Source: Thermoanaerobaculia bacterium
GTDB lineage: Bacteria; Acidobacteriota; Thermoanaerobaculia; Multivoradales; J023
DNA: 64,000 nt
Assembly (NCBI GenBank): GCA_030431255.1
Contig: JAUIJL010000033.1
Coordinates: 1-64,000, forward strand
Direction of reading: 5' to 3'
The notes below the pieces were generated by a model. That model was not told where the DNA came from. It was given only the letters and a program-made list of their open reading frames with translations, and did no database searches. Below, one piece after another: positions 1-7,989 of the stretch. Each line of letters begins with the position of its first letter. Position 1 is the first letter of the stretch. Made by a program: the position numbers and the translations under genes.

Positions 1-610
1 TCGGCTCGGCGGCTCCGGCAGCGCCGACGATCTGGAGCTGTCCGGCGTCGAGCTCGACGGTCAGGAGCGCCAGGTCGACAGCGTCCGGGGCGAGGGTATC
101 GACGGTGAAGGTGGCGAGATCGGCGGGGGAGAGACCACCCTCGATATCGGCGACCACCGCCGTCAGCATGACGGGCCCTTCATCGAAGGGTAAGTCCGGA
201 ATGCAAATCGCGGTGCTCGGCGTGGAGTTGCAGCTGACGTCGAGCGGCGCGAGGTCGGCGTCGAAGGTGAGGGTGGCCGGATCCACGGCCAGGCCGGTAG
301 GGGTGCCGTAGGTCACGAAAATCGTGGGTTGATCCTCACCGACGGAGGATCCGGAGGTGGGAGCGTCGATCCGCAGGTTGACCGGCGGCTCGGTGTGGGA
401 CCAAGCGGAGGTGGTGCCCGATTCGAAATCGTCGAAGAAGATCGCGGACTTGGAGGCGGAGGCAAGGTCGGCGATGAGCTGGGAATAGGGTATGAACCAG
501 GTGAGAGCGAGCAAAGCACACGAGATCGCTAGCCACCGTCTTAGCAGTGGAATGAGCTGAGAGGTAGCGTTGACAGAGCCCTCATTGACAAAGTCTTTCG
601 GCACGCTCAT
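1..610 (-). CDS. Secreted protein with Ig-like region, 3' end outside window
   Basis: An open frame runs from an ATG at 610 to the window edge without a stop, giving 203 residues of an incomplete protein. The start is well supported: AGGAGGAA lies 4 nt upstream. Residues 1-25 are polar, followed by an arginine pair and a hydrophobic segment (about 27-50) that looks like a signal or anchor sequence. Just after it is the sequence FFDDFESGTTSAWS, a mature N-terminus I associate with secreted proteins of Thermoanaerobaculia-like bacteria. The rest is Thr/Ser/Asp-rich, with a VDTLAPDAVDL stretch typical of bacterial Ig-like linkers. Likely exported and surface-associated. Function is unknown because the C-terminal part is missing. 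Confidence 0.7.
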   Translation of the reverse strand, partial: MSVPKDFVNEGSVNATSQLIPLLRRWLAISCALLALTWFIPYSQLIADLASASKSAIFFDDFESGTTSAWSHTEPPVNLRIDAPTSGSSVGEDQPTIFVTYGTPTGLAVDPATLTFDADLAPLDVSCNSTPSTAICIPDLPFDEGPVMLTAVVADIEGGLSPADLATFTVDTLAPDAVDLALLTVELDAGQLQIVGAAGAAEP

Positions 611-727
611 GCACTTCCTCCTGCTCGAAGTCGAATCTGAGCTTTAGAATCCCAGGCGGCATCTTCCCTCTTCGTCATTAAGCTAGATATTGCGGTGGCG
701 GCCGGCAAACACAGGCACCGCAATACG

Positions 728-764
728 GCAAAAAGCCCACCGTCGAAACGGTGGGCCTTTTTTG
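728..764. terminator. Bidirectional rho-independent terminator
   Basis: A perfect 9-bp stem (735-743 with 748-756) encloses a CGAA tetraloop. It has an A-run before it and a T-run after it, so it can act on both strands. It lies just 3' of the propeller-esterase gene that ends at 808 on the minus strand and separates it from the secreted-protein gene starting at 610. Confidence 0.88.
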
Positions 765-807
765 ATTCGGGCCTACGACCAGCCTTTCTACCGAATGACT
801 TGGAACG

Positions 808-3204
808 TCACCCCTGGTTGGGGAAGAGGTTCGTCAGCAATTCGTCGGTACGGGCTTTCCAAAACGCCCAACCGAACCCTTCCGGCACCTCGCCACCGGT
901 GGGCCGATAACCGTGATCCCGAAGGATCGACCACAGCTTCCGGTTGCCGTCGGCCATGTCCCAGGCTTCATGGGGCGAGCGCAAGTGATAGGTGCCCCAC
1001 TCCTGGTAAATCACCATGGCCAGCTCGTCTGCGGGTTTCAACATGCCGGCTACCCGATCCGGGGTCATCAACGTGGCCGATTGGGAGGCCACTTTGCCGA
1101 ATAGGTCCGTGTTGCCGAAGGCGACCATCAGGGCCGTGCCCGCGGCGCCACCGGTGCCGACGCTTGCCCGCGACATACGATCGTCGAGGGTGCGGAATTT
1201 CTCGTCGATCATCGGCACCAGCTCTTTGGCGACGATTTCACCGTATTCGGGCCCTGGTCCGCGACGCCCTTCCTCCCCTTCGGCGGGCAAGACGAAGACC
1301 GCGATCAGGGGAGCGACGCTCTCACCGATCAGATTGTCCAGAGCGGCTTGGGCGCTGCCCTGCTCGAGGGCCTCCTTGCCTCCATGGATGTAGGCCACAG
1401 GGTAGCGTCGATCCTCGTCGGCGTCGTATCCGGCCGGCAGGTAGACCTGGACCGAGCGCGGGCCTTCGATGATCTTGCTTTCCCACTCCACCGTTTCCAA
1501 CCGCCCCTTGGCCGAGGCTTCGCCGAAGAAATCCCCGCTCTGCCAGGCCGGCATGGAGAACCAGGAGACCTCGCCGAACAAGCCACCGTTGGCCCGATCG
1601 TTCAACGGATCCGGAATCGGCTCACCGTAGTCCGGCAGGAAGCCGTAGGACACGGCGGCGTCCGGCTCCAGCTGGGTGGAATAGTAGAAAAGGTCCGTGC
1701 CGGGCACGTGGGTCATGGGATCCTCACGCCGGAAACCGATCATGTCGCCGACAATGCCCACATCGGACGCCTCGCCGCGATATACGAAGTGCACCGCACC
1801 GGCGGAGGGCTCGATGATCGGGAAGGATTTCTGCTCCGCCATGAAAGCGTCGACCGCGGCCTTCCTATCCTCGGCTCCGTCCAACCCGGCCAAGAACGCG
1901 CCAAAGCCCGTGCTCGCAATCCAAGAAGCGGCGGCGGATCCGCCGTCCTCCGCCTGGGCCGGATCGATACGGGCGAGGTGCCCCATGCTGCGGGCGAAGA
2001 GGTGACCGTCGGCGAACGCCACCTCCGACCAGGAATGCTCGTCGAAGAGCTCGATCTGCGCGACTTCTTTGTAGGCTTCCGGCGACGCCTCGATCACATG
2101 CAGGGTGCCGGGTTTGGTCATCATCACAATGTGGTTGCCCACCAAGGTCGGAAAGCCGTCGCCCGGCTCACGGGAGCGCCACTTGCGCTCACCGGTGGCG
2201 GCGTCCACGCATGTGAAGATGCGACCGGTCATGCCGTAGATATAACCGTCGTGGATCACCGGCTGCACGTAGGTGCGCTTGATGGTGTCGCTGGACCAAA
2301 GCTCGCTGATCTCGTAGGCATCCGCCTTTTTGCCGACTTTGAGCATCACCGACGACTCGAATTTATTGAGCAGCAGAAGCCGATCGTCCCCGGCGGGAAT
2401 CGGCACGATGGTCTCGCCACCCATGGCGGATTCATCGCCTTCGTGGTCGTAGCTCCACAGCACTTTTCCGGTCGTGGGCTCAATACCCAAAACCGTGTTT
2501 CGACCCGCGGAGATGACCTGTTTCTCGCCGCCCAAGGTGGCTAGAACCGGCGAGTGGTAATTGATCGCGTCGTCACCCAAGGTCCAGACGAGCTCACCGT
2601 TCTCAGCCTTGAAGCCCGCGATCGACCGACCCTCGCCACCACCGATCTGCACCGCCAACATGCCGTCGGCAAAGACCGGCGAGCTGGTGAATCCGTAGTG
2701 GGGCTTGGTGGCCTTGTGATCGTCTACCAGATGGGTGGCCCAGGCTTCTTTGCCTTCCGCATCCACGGCGAAAAGGTGACCGTAGGGGCCGAGGCCGTAG
2801 ATCCGTCCGTCGGCGATCACCGGTGTCGAGATCGGGCCGTCGTGGGAGCCGTCGTGGCCGGCGTAGGTCTCCGCGATGCGATAGCGCCAAAGCTCGTCAC
2901 CGGACTCGGAGTCAAAGGCGCCAAGATAGTCGGAATCCCCGTCGGCGAACATGGCGTAGACCCGACCTTCGCCCACGGCCAGGGCCGAATACCCCGAGCC
3001 CAGGGCCACCTTCCAGCCGATTGCCAGAGCCCGGCTGTCCCCCTCGAAAAGCTGCGAGCCCACCGAGCCGTCGTGGCTGGGGCCGCGGAAGCCCGGCCAA
3101 GCAGTTTCGGCCGCGACGGAACCCGCCGCCGATACCAACAACACACCAAGAATCGGAGCGTACCAACGAGTACGGACCGAATCGTTATTTCCGTTGACCT
3201 TCAC
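808..3204 (-). CDS. PQQ-like beta-propeller fused to an esterase-like (probably inactive) domain
   Basis: Protein of 798 residues. The GTG start at 3204 is preceded by AAGGAGG at 8 nt; the ATG nearer the ribosome site is out of frame and stops at once. A signal peptide (about 1-32, ending SVAAET) precedes a PQQ/WD40-like propeller (about 35-430) with repeated W-x-G and 'VYAMFADG', 'IYGLGPYG' type blades. Residues about 470-560 resemble the CBM48/E-set region that precedes enterochelin-esterase-type hydrolases, and about 575-795 are an alpha/beta hydrolase of that family (VQVYLPAGYD, VAYIHGGKEAL, ELVPMIDEKF). The nucleophile elbow is GTGGA instead of G-x-S-x-G-G, and the usual GGHDW near the end is EGFGWAFW, so Ser and His are both missing. 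I infer a periplasmic binding or structural role rather than hydrolysis. Confidence 0.82.
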   Translation of the reverse strand: MKVNGNNDSVRTRWYAPILGVLLVSAAGSVAAETAWPGFRGPSHDGSVGSQLFEGDSRALAIGWKVALGSGYSALAVGEGRVYAMFADGDSDYLGAFDSESGDELWRYRIAETYAGHDGSHDGPISTPVIADGRIYGLGPYGHLFAVDAEGKEAWATHLVDDHKATKPHYGFTSSPVFADGMLAVQIGGGEGRSIAGFKAENGELVWTLGDDAINYHSPVLATLGGEKQVISAGRNTVLGIEPTTGKVLWSYDHEGDESAMGGETIVPIPAGDDRLLLLNKFESSVMLKVGKKADAYEISELWSSDTIKRTYVQPVIHDGYIYGMTGRIFTCVDAATGERKWRSREPGDGFPTLVGNHIVMMTKPGTLHVIEASPEAYKEVAQIELFDEHSWSEVAFADGHLFARSMGHLARIDPAQAEDGGSAAASWIASTGFGAFLAGLDGAEDRKAAVDAFMAEQKSFPIIEPSAGAVHFVYRGEASDVGIVGDMIGFRREDPMTHVPGTDLFYYSTQLEPDAAVSYGFLPDYGEPIPDPLNDRANGGLFGEVSWFSMPAWQSGDFFGEASAKGRLETVEWESKIIEGPRSVQVYLPAGYDADEDRRYPVAYIHGGKEALEQGSAQAALDNLIGESVAPLIAVFVLPAEGEEGRRGPGPEYGEIVAKELVPMIDEKFRTLDDRMSRASVGTGGAAGTALMVAFGNTDLFGKVASQSATLMTPDRVAGMLKPADELAMVIYQEWGTYHLRSPHEAWDMADGNRKLWSILRDHGYRPTGGEVPEGFGWAFWKARTDELLTNLFPNQG

Positions 3205-3437
3205 AGAGTCATCCTCCTTAGCGGACCCCGTGGATCCGCGGGTTATGGATCAAGCCTTCCGCACGCACCCTGCGGGCCGAGCCGGTAGGCGAAAGCTTAG
3301 CTTCAGAGCTAATTTACGGTGAGCAGAGGGAAAGGATTCGGTGAGGGGGAGGAAAACCGCCGTGGTCCCGAGCCTGCGTTCGGGGACGGTTGAAATCGGG
3401 GTACGAGCGGTCGGTTGCCGGGCTCAACGCCCAATGC

Positions 3438-3893
3438 TCAAGACTTGTCGTCCTCGAGGCTCTTTCGGAACTTCGATAAGTCGATCACCCCGGTGCGGAA
3501 TTCCGCGGCGGCGTCCCCCGGATCGAACGATCCGCCCTCCACCAGCTGGAGGAAGTCGAAGGCGCTCAAAATGCCGACGATTTTCTGACCTTCCGTGACC
3601 ACCAATTGCCGCTGACGATTGCGGCGCATCAAAGAAGCCGCGGCTTCGACCCGGGCACCGCGATCGATGGTCACCACATCTCGGCTCATCACCTCGGAAA
3701 CCGGGCTCTCGGGGTCCTTGGAGCGCAGCAAATCCCGAGATCGCACGATGCCCACGGGTTTTCCGGCCTCGTCCGCCACCGGCACCGCCTGGATGTCCAG
3801 GGTCAAGATTTGACGCAGCACGTAGTCCACGGTGTGTTCCGGATTCGCCACGACGACCCCCTGGGCCATCAGCCTCTCGACCGTCAAAGCCAT
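3438..3893 (-). CDS. CBS-domain pair protein
   Basis: Chosen start is the ATG at 3893 (MALTVERLM), preceded by GAGAAG at 4 nt; a longer frame reaches 3965 but adds a basic stretch without family character. The 151-residue product is essentially two CBS motifs: about 5-60 (VANPEHTVDYVLRQIL, QAVPVADEAGKPVGIVRSRD) and about 70-130 (VSEVMSRDVVTIDRGARVEA, QLVVTEGQKIVGILSAFDFL). Such stand-alone Bateman modules bind adenine nucleotides and sense energy state or regulate a partner. No partner can be named from the neighbours; the upstream gene encodes a secreted TPR protein 102 nt away. Cytoplasmic. Confidence 0.85.
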   Translation of the reverse strand: MALTVERLMAQGVVVANPEHTVDYVLRQILTLDIQAVPVADEAGKPVGIVRSRDLLRSKDPESPVSEVMSRDVVTIDRGARVEAAASLMRRNRQRQLVVTEGQKIVGILSAFDFLQLVEGGSFDPGDAAAEFRTGVIDLSKFRKSLEDDKS

Positions 3894-3995
3894 CGATCTT
3901 CTCCCCAGTTTCGGCACGCTGAATCTGATTCCTGCCGAATAAGCGTACCGCCGCCGGGCGCCCAAGTCGAGCGGTGCGTGGCGCGAAACGGTGGG

Positions 3996-6386
3996 TCAGG
4001 AGCCGGATCCGTGCTCGTCCAACCACTTTCGTGCCAGTGCCCTTTGCCCCGGCAAGCCACAGGAGCAATTGCACTCGCCGGCACGGGTCTCACTCCATGC
4101 CGTCAGGCGGAGAAATTCCCGAAACGCCGGCTCGGCGTCCGAGGGGCGATCCAAACCATCCCAGGCGATCGCCAAATTCAAAAACGCCCGGTTGTCGTCT
4201 GGACGCCGGCTCACGGTCTGGGTCAGGATCTCAGCGGCTTTGTCAAAAGCTTCCAGCCTCAAATAGGCGTGACCCAGCAGCACTCCCGCGCTTCCGTCCA
4301 GCCGATGCCCCGACGCCGCGATCGGCTCCAAAAGCTCCACCACAGCGGAAAAATCTTCTCGGCCTTGCAACAAAAATCCCAGCTTGGTCAGTGTTTGGTC
4401 GTGGGTCGGCGAAAGCTCCAAGATGTCCCGATAGGCCTTCTCCGTTACCGCCGGTTGCTCGAGCTCCGCCAACGACTCGGCCAGCCCGATCCGCAGGTCG
4501 AGGTCGTCCGGCGCCATGGCGATCGCCCGTCGATAATGGGCCGCTGAATGACTCCACAGCCCGACGGCGGCGAATTCCGAGCCGAGGGCCGCCTCCAAAG
4601 TCCCGTTCGAGGATCCGGTCGCCTGCCGCTTTTGGGCCTTTCGTTCGACCTCGGCGACCACCTCACCGAGGCGACCGGCCGCTTGCATTTCCGCGACATA
4701 GACCTCCATATCCTTGCGGAAGGTGCTGCCCACTGCTTCCAGGTCGCGGTAGTGGGCCAAGATCTCTTCGCGCCGCCCGTTCTCACCGGCGATTTTCAAC
4801 AGCAGGCGATAGCCCTCGGCGGCGAGACTCGTGTCGTCGGATTGGGACATCTCTTGGGCCGCTTCCTTGGCCCAATCCGTCTCCCCCAGTCGGTTAAGGG
4901 TTTCGATCGCCCGGAAGAAGTAGCTCGGCTCGTCGGATCCCCGCCGCAGGAATTCCTCGATCCACGTCTTGGAGGCTTCGAGCCTGCCCTGAGCCGCCAG
5001 AAGCTCGGCGGCATTCAAGGCTGCGGTGCCGTTGCTCGGGTCATGGGCTGCCCAATCGAGGTAGTGGGCCAAGAGCTTTTCCGGCTCGCCGATTTGGCGA
5101 TAGAGCTCCGCGACCGTGCTTTGCAACGCGACATTCTGAGGATCCCCGTAGAGACGGTCGAGCAGAATCTGCTCCAGCTGATCCACCGGCACACCCTTCA
5201 GGCGGGTCGCATTCACCATATATTGGAGCTGGTCGTCCTGGGCGTTACGGAACAGCTCCAGGGCGGCTTCAGCCGCGCCGTTTAGACCACAGCGCCCCAT
5301 GGATTGGATGATGTTGAGGCGCGCGTGGTGGTTCCTCACCTCGGCCAAACCCCCTGAGCCCAGCTTGGAGCCGTTCAAGAAGCGCCCCAAGGCGTCGCAT
5401 TGGTCGAACGCCGCCAGCTGAGTGCAAATGTCCGACAGCAGGTGGCTGTCTCCCTTGCCTTTTACCCACCGTAGCAGCGCTTCGGCATCACCCACCGCCG
5501 CGGCGGTGCGAATCAACGCACGATGGTCGTGGTTGCCGAGTTTTGAGCCCTTCACCGGATCTTCTAGCCTCTGCCAACATGCAGCGGCTCGCCGGACGTC
5601 ACCCCCCTGTTCGAGGTCACGGCAAATCGACTGAGGATCGTCGGCGACTGCCACGGACTCGAGTATCGCTTCGGCCAGGATCTCGCGCTCCTGCTCATCC
5701 AACTCGGTGTGGTGGTAGCGGAGATAGTAGCGCTGAGCCCGCGGATCGTCGGGAATGCGGGCGAGCCATCGACGGGCGAGCCCGGCCACCTTCGACTCGG
5801 CTTTCTGTCGCTCATAATGATCCATGAGGGCGAGATAGGCTTCCGGGCTCTCCGGATGATCGTCGACGTAGCCTTGGAGCAAGTCCTCCGCTAGCCGACC
5901 CTGCCCCATGTTTCGCAGCTCCGATGCGGTGGATTGAAGCGTCGGAAGATGACTGCCGAAACGCTCACAAATCTGCTCCACCAACGACGGATCGGGCCCG
6001 CTTTCACCATGTCGAAGCACCGCCAGATAGGCTCCAACCTCAAACGGCTGCAGCTCCATCCATGCCCGGGCGACACGGGTCATTTCCTCGCCGAGCGCTG
6101 CCCTTTCTCGGTCGGCGCCCGCCGGCTCCGAAGCTCCCTGGGAGCTGAGCAGTCGTTTGATGTTTTCCAGGGTATTCAGCAAAAGAGCCGGCGTGCCGGA
6201 ATCGCCGGTTCCCTGCTCGAGCTCGGTCCGATAGATGTCCGCGCGCCGGCGGAGGGACTCGAGCTCCGATTCCGTATCGACCCGCACAGGAGTCGATGCG
6301 CTTGCGCCGATGGCGAGCATCGCGACGGACATCCAGACGACCCATAGGCTCAGGCTCAGTTTCAAGGATAGCTTAGCTGGACCCAT
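3996..6386 (-). CDS. Secreted or periplasmic TPR-repeat protein
   Basis: Protein of 796 residues. The ATG at 6386 has AAAGGAG 6 nt upstream and opens a long signal peptide (about 1-31, ending IGASAS). The body is alpha-helical, with TPR-like units through most of its length, clearest at about 420-470 (GDPQNVALQSTVAELYRQ) and 620-770 (SHSAAHYRRAIAMAPDDLDL, TEKAYRDILELSPTHDQTLT, SRRPDDNRAFLNLAIAWDGL). The C-terminus carries an unusual C-x-C-x-C cluster (residues 772-776, ECNCSCG) before a short basic helix. A protein-protein interaction scaffold in the periplasm is likely; no enzymatic domain is visible. Family not recognised beyond TPR. Confidence 0.8.
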   Translation of the reverse strand: MGPAKLSLKLSLSLWVVWMSVAMLAIGASASTPVRVDTESELESLRRRADIYRTELEQGTGDSGTPALLLNTLENIKRLLSSQGASEPAGADRERAALGEEMTRVARAWMELQPFEVGAYLAVLRHGESGPDPSLVEQICERFGSHLPTLQSTASELRNMGQGRLAEDLLQGYVDDHPESPEAYLALMDHYERQKAESKVAGLARRWLARIPDDPRAQRYYLRYHHTELDEQEREILAEAILESVAVADDPQSICRDLEQGGDVRRAAACWQRLEDPVKGSKLGNHDHRALIRTAAAVGDAEALLRWVKGKGDSHLLSDICTQLAAFDQCDALGRFLNGSKLGSGGLAEVRNHHARLNIIQSMGRCGLNGAAEAALELFRNAQDDQLQYMVNATRLKGVPVDQLEQILLDRLYGDPQNVALQSTVAELYRQIGEPEKLLAHYLDWAAHDPSNGTAALNAAELLAAQGRLEASKTWIEEFLRRGSDEPSYFFRAIETLNRLGETDWAKEAAQEMSQSDDTSLAAEGYRLLLKIAGENGRREEILAHYRDLEAVGSTFRKDMEVYVAEMQAAGRLGEVVAEVERKAQKRQATGSSNGTLEAALGSEFAAVGLWSHSAAHYRRAIAMAPDDLDLRIGLAESLAELEQPAVTEKAYRDILELSPTHDQTLTKLGFLLQGREDFSAVVELLEPIAASGHRLDGSAGVLLGHAYLRLEAFDKAAEILTQTVSRRPDDNRAFLNLAIAWDGLDRPSDAEPAFREFLRLTAWSETRAGECNCSCGLPGQRALARKWLDEHGSGS

Positions 6387-6533
6387 GGCGCGCTCCTTTG
6401 AGCTGAACGGCGTTGAGAGGCTTGAAAAGCGGATCTTCGATCAGCGTATCAGCCGCAAAACGGACTGATTCCGCGGCTTACACTGGGTTGGACACGGCTC
6501 ACCCCGATTCCGCTCCCGTCCGGACGAGATCAA

Positions 6534-7862
6534 CTACCCCGGGAGACGCAGGCGGGCGACGCAACCCGTTTGGACGTCGGCCCGATTTTCCAGGGTCAGG
6601 TGGCCGCCGTGGGCTTCGGCGATCTGACGGCTGAGCACCAAGCCGATTCCCGAGCCGCCCGGTTTGGTGGTGAAGAAAGGCACGAAAAGGTTGTGGGTCG
6701 CGGCGAGGCCGGGCCCCGTATCGAGCACTGAAATCTCCACCTCGTCCTCAACCCGGCGCCACTTCACGGAGACGTTGCCGTCGTTTTCCATCGCCGCCTC
6801 GACGGCGTTTTTCACCAGGTTGATCAACAGCTGCTCGAGCTGGGCGCGATCCGCATCCACCACCAGCTTCGGTCGATCCCCGGGCTCGGGAAGCCCGACA
6901 GGCAAACGGACCTCCAGCCCCGCCACCCGGGTCACCAACGGCCCGACCGAGACCGGGGCCAGCTCCGGTGCCGGTAAACGGGCGAGCTTGGAGTAGGCGA
7001 CGACGAATCGATTCAACGATTCGCAGCGGTCGGCGATCATGGTCAGGCCCCGCTGGGAATCTTCCCGCCAGCCCTCATGGGGATCGTCCCGTCGGAGGAT
7101 GCCGGCCAGGGTGGTAGCCGTGGACTTGATCGGTGCCAGGGAGTTGTTCAGCTCGTGCCCGAGCACCCGAATCAAACGCTGCCAAGCCTGGCGCTCCTCC
7201 TCCCGCAGGGCCTTGGAGAGGTCCGACAGCACCAGCAGGTGAGTGGGACGTCCACTTTCGCGAAAGGTGCTGCGACGCGCCTGCCAGCGACCGCTTTGAC
7301 CGGGAAATGCCCGCTCGAAGGTGGAGATCGAGTCCTCGCTGCGCAGGCAATCCTCCAAGCCGAGCACGGTCGCGGTTCGCCCCAAAAGCCGATCCTGGGG
7401 TTGGGCCATCATGCGCTCGGCGGCGCGGTTGGCCAGAGTCAGCACCTCGTCCTCGTCGAAGGTGAAGACGGCCACGTCGACTTCCCGGATCACCTGTTGC
7501 AGCAAGGTGGTGGCGTCGAGACGAAGAAATCGCTGGCTGCGCAACAGCTCCCCGAGCTCGTTGACCTCCACCATCACCTCGCCGAGGGAGTCCTTGACCC
7601 GGGGCTCCCGGGCTCGAATCGAATAGTCTCCCTCACGCAAAGACTCGAGCAAATTGGCCAGGGTTTGTAGGGGCAACACGGTACGCTCGCGCACCCCGAA
7701 GGCGAAACCCATCCACAAACCGACGATGAATACCGTCAACGTCCACTGGGCCCGGGCGCTGTAATCGCCACCCCACAGGATGATGAGGGCCGTCGCCGAG
7801 CCCGGCAGGCCGGCGGCCACGGCCATGAGAAAGAGTCGGGTTTCGTGGGCGAGCTTTTTCAT
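6534..7862 (-). CDS. NtrY-like sensor histidine kinase
   Basis: Protein of 442 residues. Two hydrophobic segments (about 8-30 and 40-58) lie close together with almost no periplasmic part, followed by a HAMP-like region (about 60-112), a PAS-like domain (about 115-215, VDVAVFTFDEDEVLTLAN), the H box VLGHELNNSLAPI with phosphoacceptor His236, and an ATPase domain with N box NLVKNAVEA, G1 DTGPGL and G2 GGSGIGL. This order and the HELNNSL H box match NtrY/nitrogen-type kinases that signal to sigma-54 activators. No response regulator is adjacent, so it is an orphan here. Its upstream neighbour, the TonB receptor gene, is separated by strong terminators, so it likely has its own promoter. Confidence 0.87.
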   Translation of the reverse strand: MKKLAHETRLFLMAVAAGLPGSATALIILWGGDYSARAQWTLTVFIVGLWMGFAFGVRERTVLPLQTLANLLESLREGDYSIRAREPRVKDSLGEVMVEVNELGELLRSQRFLRLDATTLLQQVIREVDVAVFTFDEDEVLTLANRAAERMMAQPQDRLLGRTATVLGLEDCLRSEDSISTFERAFPGQSGRWQARRSTFRESGRPTHLLVLSDLSKALREEERQAWQRLIRVLGHELNNSLAPIKSTATTLAGILRRDDPHEGWREDSQRGLTMIADRCESLNRFVVAYSKLARLPAPELAPVSVGPLVTRVAGLEVRLPVGLPEPGDRPKLVVDADRAQLEQLLINLVKNAVEAAMENDGNVSVKWRRVEDEVEISVLDTGPGLAATHNLFVPFFTTKPGGSGIGLVLSRQIAEAHGGHLTLENRADVQTGCVARLRLPG

Positions 7863-7902
7863 GTGCAGAGAGCCCTAGTCTAGCCCGCCCGTAAGACCCT
7901 TA

Positions 7903-7946
7903 AACACAAAAACCTCCTCCGGAAATACGGAGGAGGTTTTTGTGTT
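7903..7946. terminator. Strong symmetric bidirectional terminator
   Basis: A perfect 19-bp inverted repeat (7903-7921 with 7928-7946) around a 6-nt loop. The GC core CCTCCTCCG is flanked by A5 on one side and T5 on the other, so it reads as an intrinsic terminator in both directions. It lies 3' of the TonB receptor gene (minus strand) and isolates it from the histidine kinase gene. Confidence 0.9.
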
Positions 7947-7952
7947 GCGCGA

Positions 7953-7975
7953 GCGGACGCGCTAGGCGCGTCCGC
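7953..7975. terminator. GC-rich hairpin in tandem with the terminator
   Basis: A perfect 10-bp GC-rich stem (7953-7962 with 7966-7975) and TAG loop, between the TonB receptor stop and the intrinsic terminator. It has no T-run of its own. It may stabilise the 3' end of the transcript or add to termination. Confidence 0.6.
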
Positions 7976-7989
7976 GGGCTACGCGACGA

